Source: Bacteroidaceae bacterium (lineage in GTDB: Bacteria > Bacteroidota > Bacteroidia > Bacteroidales > Bacteroidaceae). Taken from it: a stretch of 26,668 nucleotides of DNA. This document shows, one piece after another, positions 9,547-16,273 of this stretch; position 1 is the stretch's first letter; each line of letters begins with the position of its first letter. The notes under the pieces were generated by a model, which saw nothing but the letters and a program-made list of their open reading frames with translations, made no database searches and had not been told where the DNA came from. The translations under genes and the position numbers were made by a program. The stretch is taken from positions 1 through 26,668 of the forward strand of contig CAAGHW010000034.1 of the NCBI GenBank assembly GCA_900769765.1, in the 5' to 3' direction.

Positions 9547-10806
9547 ATGAACACGAGAAACATTAGATTCATCATATCACTTTTTGTCGTACTCCTCTCG
9601 TTCTCTTCTCTTTCGGCGCAGAGCACGTCCATAAAGAAGATGCGCGAGCAGGCCGGTACATTACGCAAAGAGATTACCGAGAAGGAGAAAATTCTGTTGT
9701 CCTCTCAAAAGGATGTAAAGAGTAGGCTCAACAACCTTGATATAATAAATGCACAGATAAAGGAGGTAAAGAAACTCATTGCTCTTTTGCAGAACGAGGT
9801 AAAGGTTGTCGAAGGGGAGATAGCAACTTATACAAACGAGATAGAACGCCAGGAAAAACTCATTGAGCAGTCACGTCTGGAATATGCCGAAGCCTTGCGT
9901 CGTGCGCGTAAGTACAGTAATTTCCAGAGCAAGCTGATGTTCATCTTCTCGGCAGATGATTTCAATACGATGATGCGTCGTTACCGCTATACCGGTGAAT
10001 TCATGAATGCGCACAAGGCTCTTGCCGAGAGGCTGAAATTCCAGATAGCATCCCTTGAAGCGAAACGCTCGAAGCTTCAGGCTACACACCTCTTGAAGAT
10101 ACAGTCGTTGAAGGAGCAGGATGTTGAACGCGTCAAGCTGCAGTCGCTCGAAAAGGAACAGCGCAAGATTGTAGAGTCGTTAAGGAGAGAGTCAAAGCAG
10201 GTGGAACGTGAGCTTAAAAAGAAACGTGCCGATCTGGATAAGCTGAACAAGAGTATCGACCGCGAGATAGAACGTGTGCTGGCCGAGGAGAGAGCTGCAA
10301 AGAAAAAGCAGGAAGCAGCGACAAAGGGTGGCAGCAGTACATCCAAGAATGCCGGTGCATATAAAGCCGATGCCGGTGTCGATGCAATGTCCGGCTCGTT
10401 CCTCAACAATAAGAAGAAGCTGCCCATGCCAATTACAGGTCCATATCTCGTTGTAGAGAACTTTGGAGTGAAGAATGCCGTTTCGGGCAAGGGTAATGTC
10501 CCCATAAACACAGGCGGTATCACCATTGAAGGCAGCAAGGGTGCACAGGCGCGTTGTATCTTCGACGGCAAGGTTACTGCAGTTCTCGATACAGGAAACT
10601 ATACATTCGTCCTTGTACGTCATGGCAAGTATATCTCGGTTTATTGCAATCTCGATAACGTGCGTGTCAGCGGTGGCGAAGATATAAAGGCAGGAGATAT
10701 CATCGGCGATATCGCCGTCGATGCCAAGGAAGGCAATCCCCGTATGCTGTTCCAGCTACGACAGGAAAAGACAAAGCTCAACCCGGCCGAGTGGTTGAAG
10801 ATGTAA
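9547..10806 (+). CDS. EnvC-like coiled-coil protein with degenerate LytM/M23 domain
   Basis: The 419-residue exported protein has a signal peptide (about 1-25, ending SSLSAQ), a long charged coiled coil (~26-250), a low-complexity linker and a C-terminal LytM domain (~300-419). The zinc site of active M23 peptidases is lost: the HxxxD position reads NTGGITIEG and the final HxH strand reads MLFQLRQE. EnvC of E. coli has the same kind of loss (YFEIR). Such proteins do not cut peptidoglycan but activate amidases during cell separation. A longer frame opens at TTG 9517, but ATG 9547 places the signal peptide at the N-terminus. The gene ends the dut-TPR-DUF4292 series and is followed by a strong hairpin. 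The cognate amidase is not in the window. Confidence 0.85.
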   Translation: MNTRNIRFIISLFVVLLSFSSLSAQSTSIKKMREQAGTLRKEITEKEKILLSSQKDVKSRLNNLDIINAQIKEVKKLIALLQNEVKVVEGEIATYTNEIERQEKLIEQSRLEYAEALRRARKYSNFQSKLMFIFSADDFNTMMRRYRYTGEFMNAHKALAERLKFQIASLEAKRSKLQATHLLKIQSLKEQDVERVKLQSLEKEQRKIVESLRRESKQVERELKKKRADLDKLNKSIDREIERVLAEERAAKKKQEAATKGGSSTSKNAGAYKADAGVDAMSGSFLNNKKKLPMPITGPYLVVENFGVKNAVSGKGNVPINTGGITIEGSKGAQARCIFDGKVTAVLDTGNYTFVLVRHGKYISVYCNLDNVRVSGGEDIKAGDIIGDIAVDAKEGNPRMLFQLRQEKTKLNPAEWLKM

Positions 10807-10857
10807 GACACTATGAAAGCTTGTCGCAGGTGTGGCATTGGTAGCTTTGGTTAAATA

Positions 10858-10899
10858 AAATGACAACCCCTGAAAGTACACTTTCAGGGGTTGTCATTT
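10858..10899. terminator. Bidirectional terminator between convergent envC-like gene and argC
   Basis: This is a perfect 19-bp inverted repeat: AAATGACAACCCCTGAAAG (10858-10876) pairs with CTTTCAGGGGTTGTCATTT (10881-10899) around a 4-nt TACA loop. An A run precedes the stem and a T run ends it, so it can work on both strands. It serves the plus-strand envelope genes, and the minus-strand argC, whose stop is at 10903-10905. Confidence 0.92.
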
Positions 10900-10902
10900 A
10901 TA

Positions 10903-11871
10903 TTAGAAACCTGACGGCTTGAACTGTAATCCTACTGTCTCGGCAAGGCCGAAGAGAAGGTTCATGTTGTGTACGGCCTGTCCGCTGGCTCCCTTAAGCA
11001 TATTGTCTATCACCGATGTGATGAGCAGCTTGTTGCCGTGCTTCTCGAGGTGCAGAAGGCATTTGTTGGTATTCAGCACCTGCTTCAGGTCGAGAGGCTT
11101 TGTCACAACATGTGTGAACGAGTCGCGCTCGTAATATTTCTCGTACATGTTGTATATGGTGGCAATGTCGAGGTCGCACTTTACAACCAATGTGGCGAAT
11201 ACTCCACGTGGAAAGTCACCGCGATAGGGTATGAAGTCGATAGAACCGTCATAGTCGGGCTGCAGCTGTTTGATGCACTGCATAATCTCGGGAATATGCT
11301 GGTGCTGGAAAGGACGGTATATCGAGATGTTGTTGTTTCTCCAGCTGCTGCGTGTAGCCTCTGACTGGTGTGCTCCTTCTCCTGTGCATCCCATGATTGC
11401 ATTTACCGAGATGTCGCCTTTCAGCAGATGCTCTTTTGCCAAAGGCAACAGACCCAATTCTATACATGTAGCGAAACCGCCGGGGTTTGCCACATAACGG
11501 CTCTTACAGGTGTTGCGACGGTTTAGCTCCGGCAATCCGTATATAAAGTCATGGTCGTTGCTCTTTATGCGGTAGTCCATTGACAAGTCTATTACTTTCA
11601 GCTCGTCGGGCAAGGCGTGGCTCTCGATGAACTTGCGTGTCTCGCCGTGTGCCGTGCATATGAACAACAGGTCAATCTCTTCAAAAGGCATCTTGTCGGT
11701 AAAGACAAGGTCTGTATCTCCATGTAAGCCGGAATGTACATCGGCAATGCGGTTACCGGCATTGCTGTTGCTGTGTATGAACTTTATCTCAACTTCGGGG
11801 TGGTATACCAACAGACGTATCAATTCGCCGGCTGTATATCCTGCTCCGCCAATAATACCAACTTTAATCAT
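10903..11871 (-). CDS. argC: N-acetyl-gamma-glutamyl-phosphate reductase homologue lacking the catalytic Cys
   Basis: The 322-residue protein matches ArgC, the NADPH enzyme that reduces N-acetylglutamyl phosphate to the semialdehyde in arginine synthesis. The N-terminus has the Rossmann motif GIIGGAGYTAGELIRLL, and FICTAHGET, DLSMDYRI and GASGQAVHNMN are family-like. The nucleophile motif, normally PGC(F/Y)(A/P)T, reads PGGFAT: codon 11476-11478 is GGT, so residue 132 is Gly. A Cys is present four residues later (C136). The usual SGxSGAG loop reads GCTGEGAHQS (161-170). Tyr216 stands where enterobacterial ArgC has the catalytic His (I recall this as usual in Bacteroidetes). The gene follows argR by 19 bp, with no other arg genes nearby. 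It may be inactive, a paralogue with another role, or a recent point mutant. Confidence 0.85.
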   Translation of the reverse strand: MIKVGIIGGAGYTAGELIRLLVYHPEVEIKFIHSNSNAGNRIADVHSGLHGDTDLVFTDKMPFEEIDLLFICTAHGETRKFIESHALPDELKVIDLSMDYRIKSNDHDFIYGLPELNRRNTCKSRYVANPGGFATCIELGLLPLAKEHLLKGDISVNAIMGCTGEGAHQSEATRSSWRNNNISIYRPFQHQHIPEIMQCIKQLQPDYDGSIDFIPYRGDFPRGVFATLVVKCDLDIATIYNMYEKYYERDSFTHVVTKPLDLKQVLNTNKCLLHLEKHGNKLLITSVIDNMLKGASGQAVHNMNLLFGLAETVGLQFKPSGF

Positions 11872-11890
11872 ATGTAGTAATTTATGTTTT

Positions 11891-12373
11891 TCAAATGTTA
11901 GGAATAATATTCCTCAAAATCTTAAGAACGGCTCCTCTGGTGGTCTCTTCCGAGATGATGAGCATCACTGTGTCATCGCCGGCGATGGTTCCTATTATCT
12001 CGGGGAAGTCGCAGTTGTCGATGTTGTATGCCAATGTGCCTGCATAGCTGGGCTTTGTGCGTATGACGGCAATATTGCCCGAGAATTTGATTGACAGGAA
12101 ACCGTTAGCCTCCTGTTGTGGAGTTACCGGATGTATATTGTTGTCGTTCTCATCGTGTCTGAATCTGTGCTGGCGTGCAAGAACATACTTGTATCGTCCT
12201 TCCGCTACAACTGTCTTTACTACACGTAGCTGGTGCAAGTCGCGTGAGAGTGTAGCCTGTGTCAACTTGAAACCCTCTTTCGCAAGCTCTTTCAACAACT
12301 CGTCCTGACTGCTTATGTCCTGTGTCGAAAGTATCAACCTTATGGCATCAAGTCTTGAATTCTTTATTTTCAT
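11891..12373 (-). CDS. argR: Arginine repressor
   Basis: The 160-residue regulator has an N-terminal winged helix with the recognition motif LTQATLSRDLHQL (SRDL at 43-46), and a C-terminal oligomerisation and arginine-binding domain with GTIAGDDT (128-135). Both motifs are hallmarks of ArgR/AhrC. In this family arginine binding drives hexamer formation and binding to ARG boxes upstream of biosynthetic genes. It lies 19 bp before argC and 23 bp after the inositol-phosphate synthase gene on the same strand. I could not identify a convincing ARG box in the short gaps around it. Confidence 0.95.
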   Translation of the reverse strand: MKIKNSRLDAIRLILSTQDISSQDELLKELAKEGFKLTQATLSRDLHQLRVVKTVVAEGRYKYVLARQHRFRHDENDNNIHPVTPQQEANGFLSIKFSGNIAVIRTKPSYAGTLAYNIDNCDFPEIIGTIAGDDTVMLIISEETTRGAVLKILRNIIPNI

Positions 12374-12396
12374 GTTTGTGTATCCTGTTTAAATTT

Positions 12397-13698
12397 TTAG
12401 TCAAGTTCCTGGTCGGCCTCATATCCTGCAAACTCGCGTATCTTGTTCTTGAGCATAGCGAACTGCTTGAAAAGGTCGTGTACAGGCTTTTCCCTATCCT
12501 TGTGCATAGGAGCCTTGCAATAGAACGACATGAATTCCTGTATGCCATATTCTCCTGCACGCAGAGCCACATCGCTGAACAATATCAAGTCAAGCACCAA
12601 TGGAGCTGCCAATATGGAGTCGCGGCAAAGGAAATTCACCTTTATTGTCATGGGGTATCCCATCCAACCGAATATGTCGATGTTGTCCCAGCTCTCTTTC
12701 TCGTCTCCACGTGGCGGATAGTAGTTGATACGTACCTTGTGGTACATGTCGCTGTATAGTTCGGGATATACGTCGCTGTCGAGAATGTTCTCGAGTGCCG
12801 AGGTCTTGCTGCGGCGTTTTGTCTCAAAGTTCTCGGGGTTGTCGAGGACTATACCGTCGCGGTTACCCAGGATGTTTGTCGAGAACCAGCCTGTAACACC
12901 CAACTGACGTGTGAAGAATGCAGGGGCAAGAACGGTCTTCATCATTGTCTGTCCGCTCTTGAAGTCCTTTCCTGTGATAGGGGTCTTTGTCTCTTCGGCA
13001 AGTTCCCACATGGCAGGAATATCTACGCACAGGTTAGGCGCACCCATGACAAACGGACAACCTTCGCGCATGGCAGCATAGGCATAGCACATGCTTGGAG
13101 CCACGTTTGCGACATCATTCGCTTTCATTGCAGCCTCGAAAGCCTTTATGCTGCCATGAACCTCGTCGTTGCGAGGGATATATTTCTCGGTACTGGCAAT
13201 CCAGATGACTACGACGCGCTCGCAACCGTTCTCCTTCTTGAAGTTGCGTATGTCTTCGCGTAGCTGCTCGGTGAGGTCCCAACGGCTGTCGCCGGTCTTT
13301 ACGTTCGGGCCGTCGATGTTGCTTGCATAGTTCTTGTCGAACAGTGCCTTGTATGGGCGTATTGCCTTCAGCTCATCCTTTACAGGGTCGATATCCTGCA
13401 ACTTGAGTACGTTGGCTTTTATAGCTGCATCGTAGGCATCGTCCTCATACAAATCCCATGCTCCAAAAACAATGTCGTTCAGTTCGGCAATGGGTATGAT
13501 ATCTTTTACCTCCTTATAGCATTTCTCTTTACCTTTTCCTACACGCATAATGCCCTCACACGCAAATGAACCTACCGGCTTTGCGAGCCCTTTACGTGCC
13601 ATCAATGTTCCGATTATTGTAGTAGTCGTTACCGCACCTAATCCAACACACATAACGCCAAGTTTACCGTTGGCGGGTTTTACAATATTCTCTTTCAT
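12397..13698 (-). CDS. ino1: Inositol-3-phosphate synthase (MIPS)
   Basis: The enzyme converts glucose 6-phosphate to myo-inositol 1(3)-phosphate using NAD. The 433-residue protein has the Rossmann motif CVGLGAVTTTTIIG (17-30) and the block GKDFKSGQT (about 240-248). It also has TGWFSTNILGNRDG (about 266-279) and SKTSALENIL, which holds a conserved active-site Lys. Homologues in gut Bacteroidetes such as B. thetaiotaomicron BT_1526 start inositol phospholipid synthesis. The usual partner genes, a CDP-alcohol phosphotransferase and a phosphatase, are not in this window. A frame nine codons longer starts at 13725, but ATG 13698 gives the normal N-terminus. The gene stands first in a minus-strand row with argR and argC. 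Confidence 0.93.
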   Translation of the reverse strand: MKENIVKPANGKLGVMCVGLGAVTTTTIIGTLMARKGLAKPVGSFACEGIMRVGKGKEKCYKEVKDIIPIAELNDIVFGAWDLYEDDAYDAAIKANVLKLQDIDPVKDELKAIRPYKALFDKNYASNIDGPNVKTGDSRWDLTEQLREDIRNFKKENGCERVVVIWIASTEKYIPRNDEVHGSIKAFEAAMKANDVANVAPSMCYAYAAMREGCPFVMGAPNLCVDIPAMWELAEETKTPITGKDFKSGQTMMKTVLAPAFFTRQLGVTGWFSTNILGNRDGIVLDNPENFETKRRSKTSALENILDSDVYPELYSDMYHKVRINYYPPRGDEKESWDNIDIFGWMGYPMTIKVNFLCRDSILAAPLVLDLILFSDVALRAGEYGIQEFMSFYCKAPMHKDREKPVHDLFKQFAMLKNKIREFAGYEADQELD

Positions 13699-13745
13699 TA
13701 TCGTTGTTTTTCTTTTATTTAGCAAAATAATTGCTTTTTATTGAA

Positions 13746-13753
13746 CAAACCTA
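13746..13753 (-). promoter_or_regulatory. Bacteroidetes -7 element for the MIPS gene
   Basis: Read on the minus strand the site is TAGGTTTG, matching TAnnTTTG. It is 48 bp upstream of the ATG at 13698, giving a leader of roughly 40 nt. The -33 region is only AT-rich, with no clean TTTG. The location upstream of the first gene of a co-directional row supports it. Confidence 0.5.
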
Positions 13754-13819
13754 AAAAAAAGGTAAAATGTTCTCTGTTTTTTAAATAAATTTTCATTTTT
13801 TATTCGTTTCCCAAGCCTG

Positions 13820-15169
13820 TTACAGGCCGAAAAGGCACTCTTTGATTATTTCACTGACGGTGGGGTGCGGGAATATGGTCCGTTGCAGTTGTTCCACAGT
13901 GATGCCGTTGGTTATTGCGAGGCATGTCGTGCTTATGAACTCGCTTGACGGGTTTCCGAGCATGTGTACGCCAAGTATTCTGTTGTCGTTGTCGACGAGA
14001 ATCTTGCACAAGCCTGTCTGCCCTTCGTTCTCGGCAACAAAACGGCCGGAGTATGTCATCGGCAACTTGCATAGCCTGTATTCTATGCCTTCTTTTGTGG
14101 CCTGCTCTTCGTTGAGTCCTATGCAGCTCACCTCAGGGTTGGTATATACCACACCCGGGATGGCGTTGTATCTCATTGTGTCGTTGATGCCGAGCATGTG
14201 GTTTACCGCTACCTCCGCTTCGCGGCTTGCCGTGTGGGCAAGCATAGAGAACCCTGTGACATCGCCTGCCGCATAGACATTCGGCATGCTTGTCTGCATT
14301 GCATCGTTGACCTTTATGCCACGTTCCGTTTCCACCGCAATGTTTTCAAGGCCATAGCCACTCAGTACAGCTCTGCGTCCCACGCTCATGAGAATCTTGT
14401 CGCCTTCGGCCTGCAGTTCGTTGCCGTCGTTGTCGGTGTAAAAGACACTATTGCCCTCGATGCGTGTGACTTTGCACTGCATACAGAACTTTACTCCACG
14501 CTTTGCATATATGGCACGCAGGGCTTCGGCTATCTCCTTATCCATGCCGCCCAGAATCTCGGGCAACATCTCTATAACGGTAACGGCTATTCCAAGACTG
14601 TTGTAGAAACTTGCGAACTCCATACCTATCACACCACCGCCTATTATCACCATGCTTGCAGGGGCTTCGGTGAGTGCGAGAATCTCGCGGTTGGTAAGTA
14701 TGGCGTCGTTGTTCTCTACTCCGGGAATGGGTGGAACGAAAGCCTCGCTGCCGGTGCATATGAGCAGTCTCTTTGCCTCGTATTTATCCCCGTTGCATAC
14801 TATTGATATTTTCTCTTCGTTGCCGTCGCTTATAAATGCCTCGCCACGCACCACCTGAACATTGTGCGCCTCCATCTTCATCTTTATTCCGGCAACGAGC
14901 TTGCGTACAACTTTTGTCTTGCGGTCGGCAATCTTCTTGTATTCGTACGAAACACCTTCGGCTGTTATGCCATACTTCTTTCCGCCTGTTGCGTGGTCAT
15001 ACATCTTTGCACTGTAAAGGAGTGTCTTTGTGGGGATACATCCCTCGTTCAGACACACACCGCCAAGCTCGCGTTTCTCGAAGAGCACGACGCTCAAGCC
15101 TTTTGCACCCGCATTTTCGGCAGCCACATATCCGGCCGGGCCACCGCCGATAATAGCTAAATCGTACAT
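13820..15169 (-). CDS. lpdA: Dihydrolipoyl dehydrogenase
   Basis: This FAD- and NAD-dependent disulfide oxidoreductase (449 residues) reoxidises dihydrolipoamide in 2-oxoacid dehydrogenase complexes and the glycine cleavage system. The FAD motif GGGPAGYVAAENA lies at 8-20. The redox pair is C39 and C44 in GGVCLNEGCIPTK, which fits dihydrolipoamide dehydrogenase rather than glutathione or mercuric reductase. The NAD motif IIGGGVIGMEFA is at 175-186. The catalytic His-Glu pair is H435/E440 in HPTVSE. No E1, E2 or gcv gene is next to it, so its partner complex is not known from this window. The 121-bp gap to the MIPS gene suggests separate transcription. A weak TACGTTTT match lies upstream near 15224. 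Confidence 0.95.
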   Translation of the reverse strand: MYDLAIIGGGPAGYVAAENAGAKGLSVVLFEKRELGGVCLNEGCIPTKTLLYSAKMYDHATGGKKYGITAEGVSYEYKKIADRKTKVVRKLVAGIKMKMEAHNVQVVRGEAFISDGNEEKISIVCNGDKYEAKRLLICTGSEAFVPPIPGVENNDAILTNREILALTEAPASMVIIGGGVIGMEFASFYNSLGIAVTVIEMLPEILGGMDKEIAEALRAIYAKRGVKFCMQCKVTRIEGNSVFYTDNDGNELQAEGDKILMSVGRRAVLSGYGLENIAVETERGIKVNDAMQTSMPNVYAAGDVTGFSMLAHTASREAEVAVNHMLGINDTMRYNAIPGVVYTNPEVSCIGLNEEQATKEGIEYRLCKLPMTYSGRFVAENEGQTGLCKILVDNDNRILGVHMLGNPSSEFISTTCLAITNGITVEQLQRTIFPHPTVSEIIKECLFGL

Positions 15170-15320
15170 AAGAAAATATTTATGGTTGTTACTATGAGAA
15201 GATAATGTTTATGCATTTGAAAACAAAACGTAATAAAATAAAAAAGAGACGGATGCGTCGTTGCAAACCATTTTAACATTAATTTCATTCTCTTCATATT
15301 CCTGTTGCGAAATATTTGTT

Positions 15321-15328
15321 TAGCTTTG
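15321..15328 (+). promoter_or_regulatory. Bacteroidetes -7 element upstream of the CDF gene
   Basis: TAGCTTTG matches TAnnTTTG and lies 34 bp before the ATG at 15362. A TTG at 15305-15307 is too close to be an ideal -33 box. The site falls inside a longer open frame that opens at TTG 15305, which supports the downstream ATG as start. Confidence 0.5.
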
Positions 15329-15361
15329 CGTTTCACACATATAAAGTATTTGTATTGTACA

Positions 15362-16267
15362 ATGGATGAGGCTGTACGTAAAAAAGAGATATACCGCGTG
15401 ACCTTCATAGGTGGTGTGGTCAATCTGTTGCTGCTTGTGTTCAAGTTCGTTGCAGGCTTTGTGGGGCATAGTGCTGCCATGATTGCCGATGCTGTACATT
15501 CGTTGTCCGATTTTGTGACCGATATTGTTGTCATTGTCTTTGTACGCATATCCTCGAAGCCTGTGGATAGCTCGCACAGCTATGGGCATGGCAAATATGA
15601 GACTCTTGCCACAGCCATCATCGGCATCGTGCTCTTTGGGGTTGCCGTGGGCATATTGGTTGGTGGTGTAAAGGAAATCCTTTTTGTCGTCCGAGGCGGA
15701 ACGCTTGAAAAGCCGGGAGCAATAGCCCTTGTGGCTGCTGCCGTCTCTATTGTGTTGAAAGAGGCAATATACCGATATACCGTCTACAAAGGCAAGGGAA
15801 TCGATTCGCAGGCTCTTGTTGCCAACGCATGGCATCACCGCAGCGATGCGTTCTCTTCTATAGGTACATTGCTGGGTATCGGCGGAGCCATGTTCGCCGG
15901 GGCAAAGTGGCGTGTACTCGACCCGTTGGCTGCCATTGTCGTGAGTGTCTTCATAGCAAAGGTGGCTGTCAATGTTCTCAAGGGCAGTCTCGACGAACTG
16001 CTCGAACACTCTTTGCCGGCTTCTGTTGAAGAGGAGATAAGGAGCGTTATTATGTCGGTCGATGGCGTGAACTCACCGCATCATCTGCGTACACGTCGTG
16101 TGGGTTACAACTACGCAATTGATGTGCATATAAGGATGGATGGCGGAATGACTCTGACCGAGGCGCACCAAAAGACATCGGTGGTGGAACGCCTGCTGAA
16201 GGAACGGTTTGGTGCAGGCGCCTATGTAAGTATTCACACCGAGCCTGACAAAACCAAAGTATGCTGA
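15362..16267 (+). CDS. Cation diffusion facilitator (CDF) family metal exporter
   Basis: The 301-residue inner-membrane protein should export Zn, Fe, Co, Cd or Mn by proton antiport. About six membrane segments fill residues ~12-210, followed by a ~90-residue cytoplasmic domain of the kind that dimerises and binds metal. The membrane metal site is recognisable: IADAVHSLSD (41-50) on one helix and WHHRSD (157-162) on another. SYGHGKYE (73-80) is a CDF hallmark. The start at 15362 is chosen over the upstream TTG frame because a promoter element lies between them. It converges with the GH92 gene with only 6 bp between the stops. Metal specificity cannot be read with confidence. Confidence 0.93.
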   Translation: MDEAVRKKEIYRVTFIGGVVNLLLLVFKFVAGFVGHSAAMIADAVHSLSDFVTDIVVIVFVRISSKPVDSSHSYGHGKYETLATAIIGIVLFGVAVGILVGGVKEILFVVRGGTLEKPGAIALVAAAVSIVLKEAIYRYTVYKGKGIDSQALVANAWHHRSDAFSSIGTLLGIGGAMFAGAKWRVLDPLAAIVVSVFIAKVAVNVLKGSLDELLEHSLPASVEEEIRSVIMSVDGVNSPHHLRTRRVGYNYAIDVHIRMDGGMTLTEAHQKTSVVERLLKERFGAGAYVSIHTEPDKTKVC

Positions 16268-16273
16268 AGCCAT

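Noticed and set aside
9547..10806. Active M23 endopeptidase
   Set aside because: Both zinc-ligand motifs are missing, so an EnvC-like activator role is more likely than hydrolysis.
15305..15361. A 19-codon N-terminal extension of the CDF protein starting at TTG
   Set aside because: It contains the TAnnTTTG element and lacks family similarity; ATG 15362 gives the normal start.
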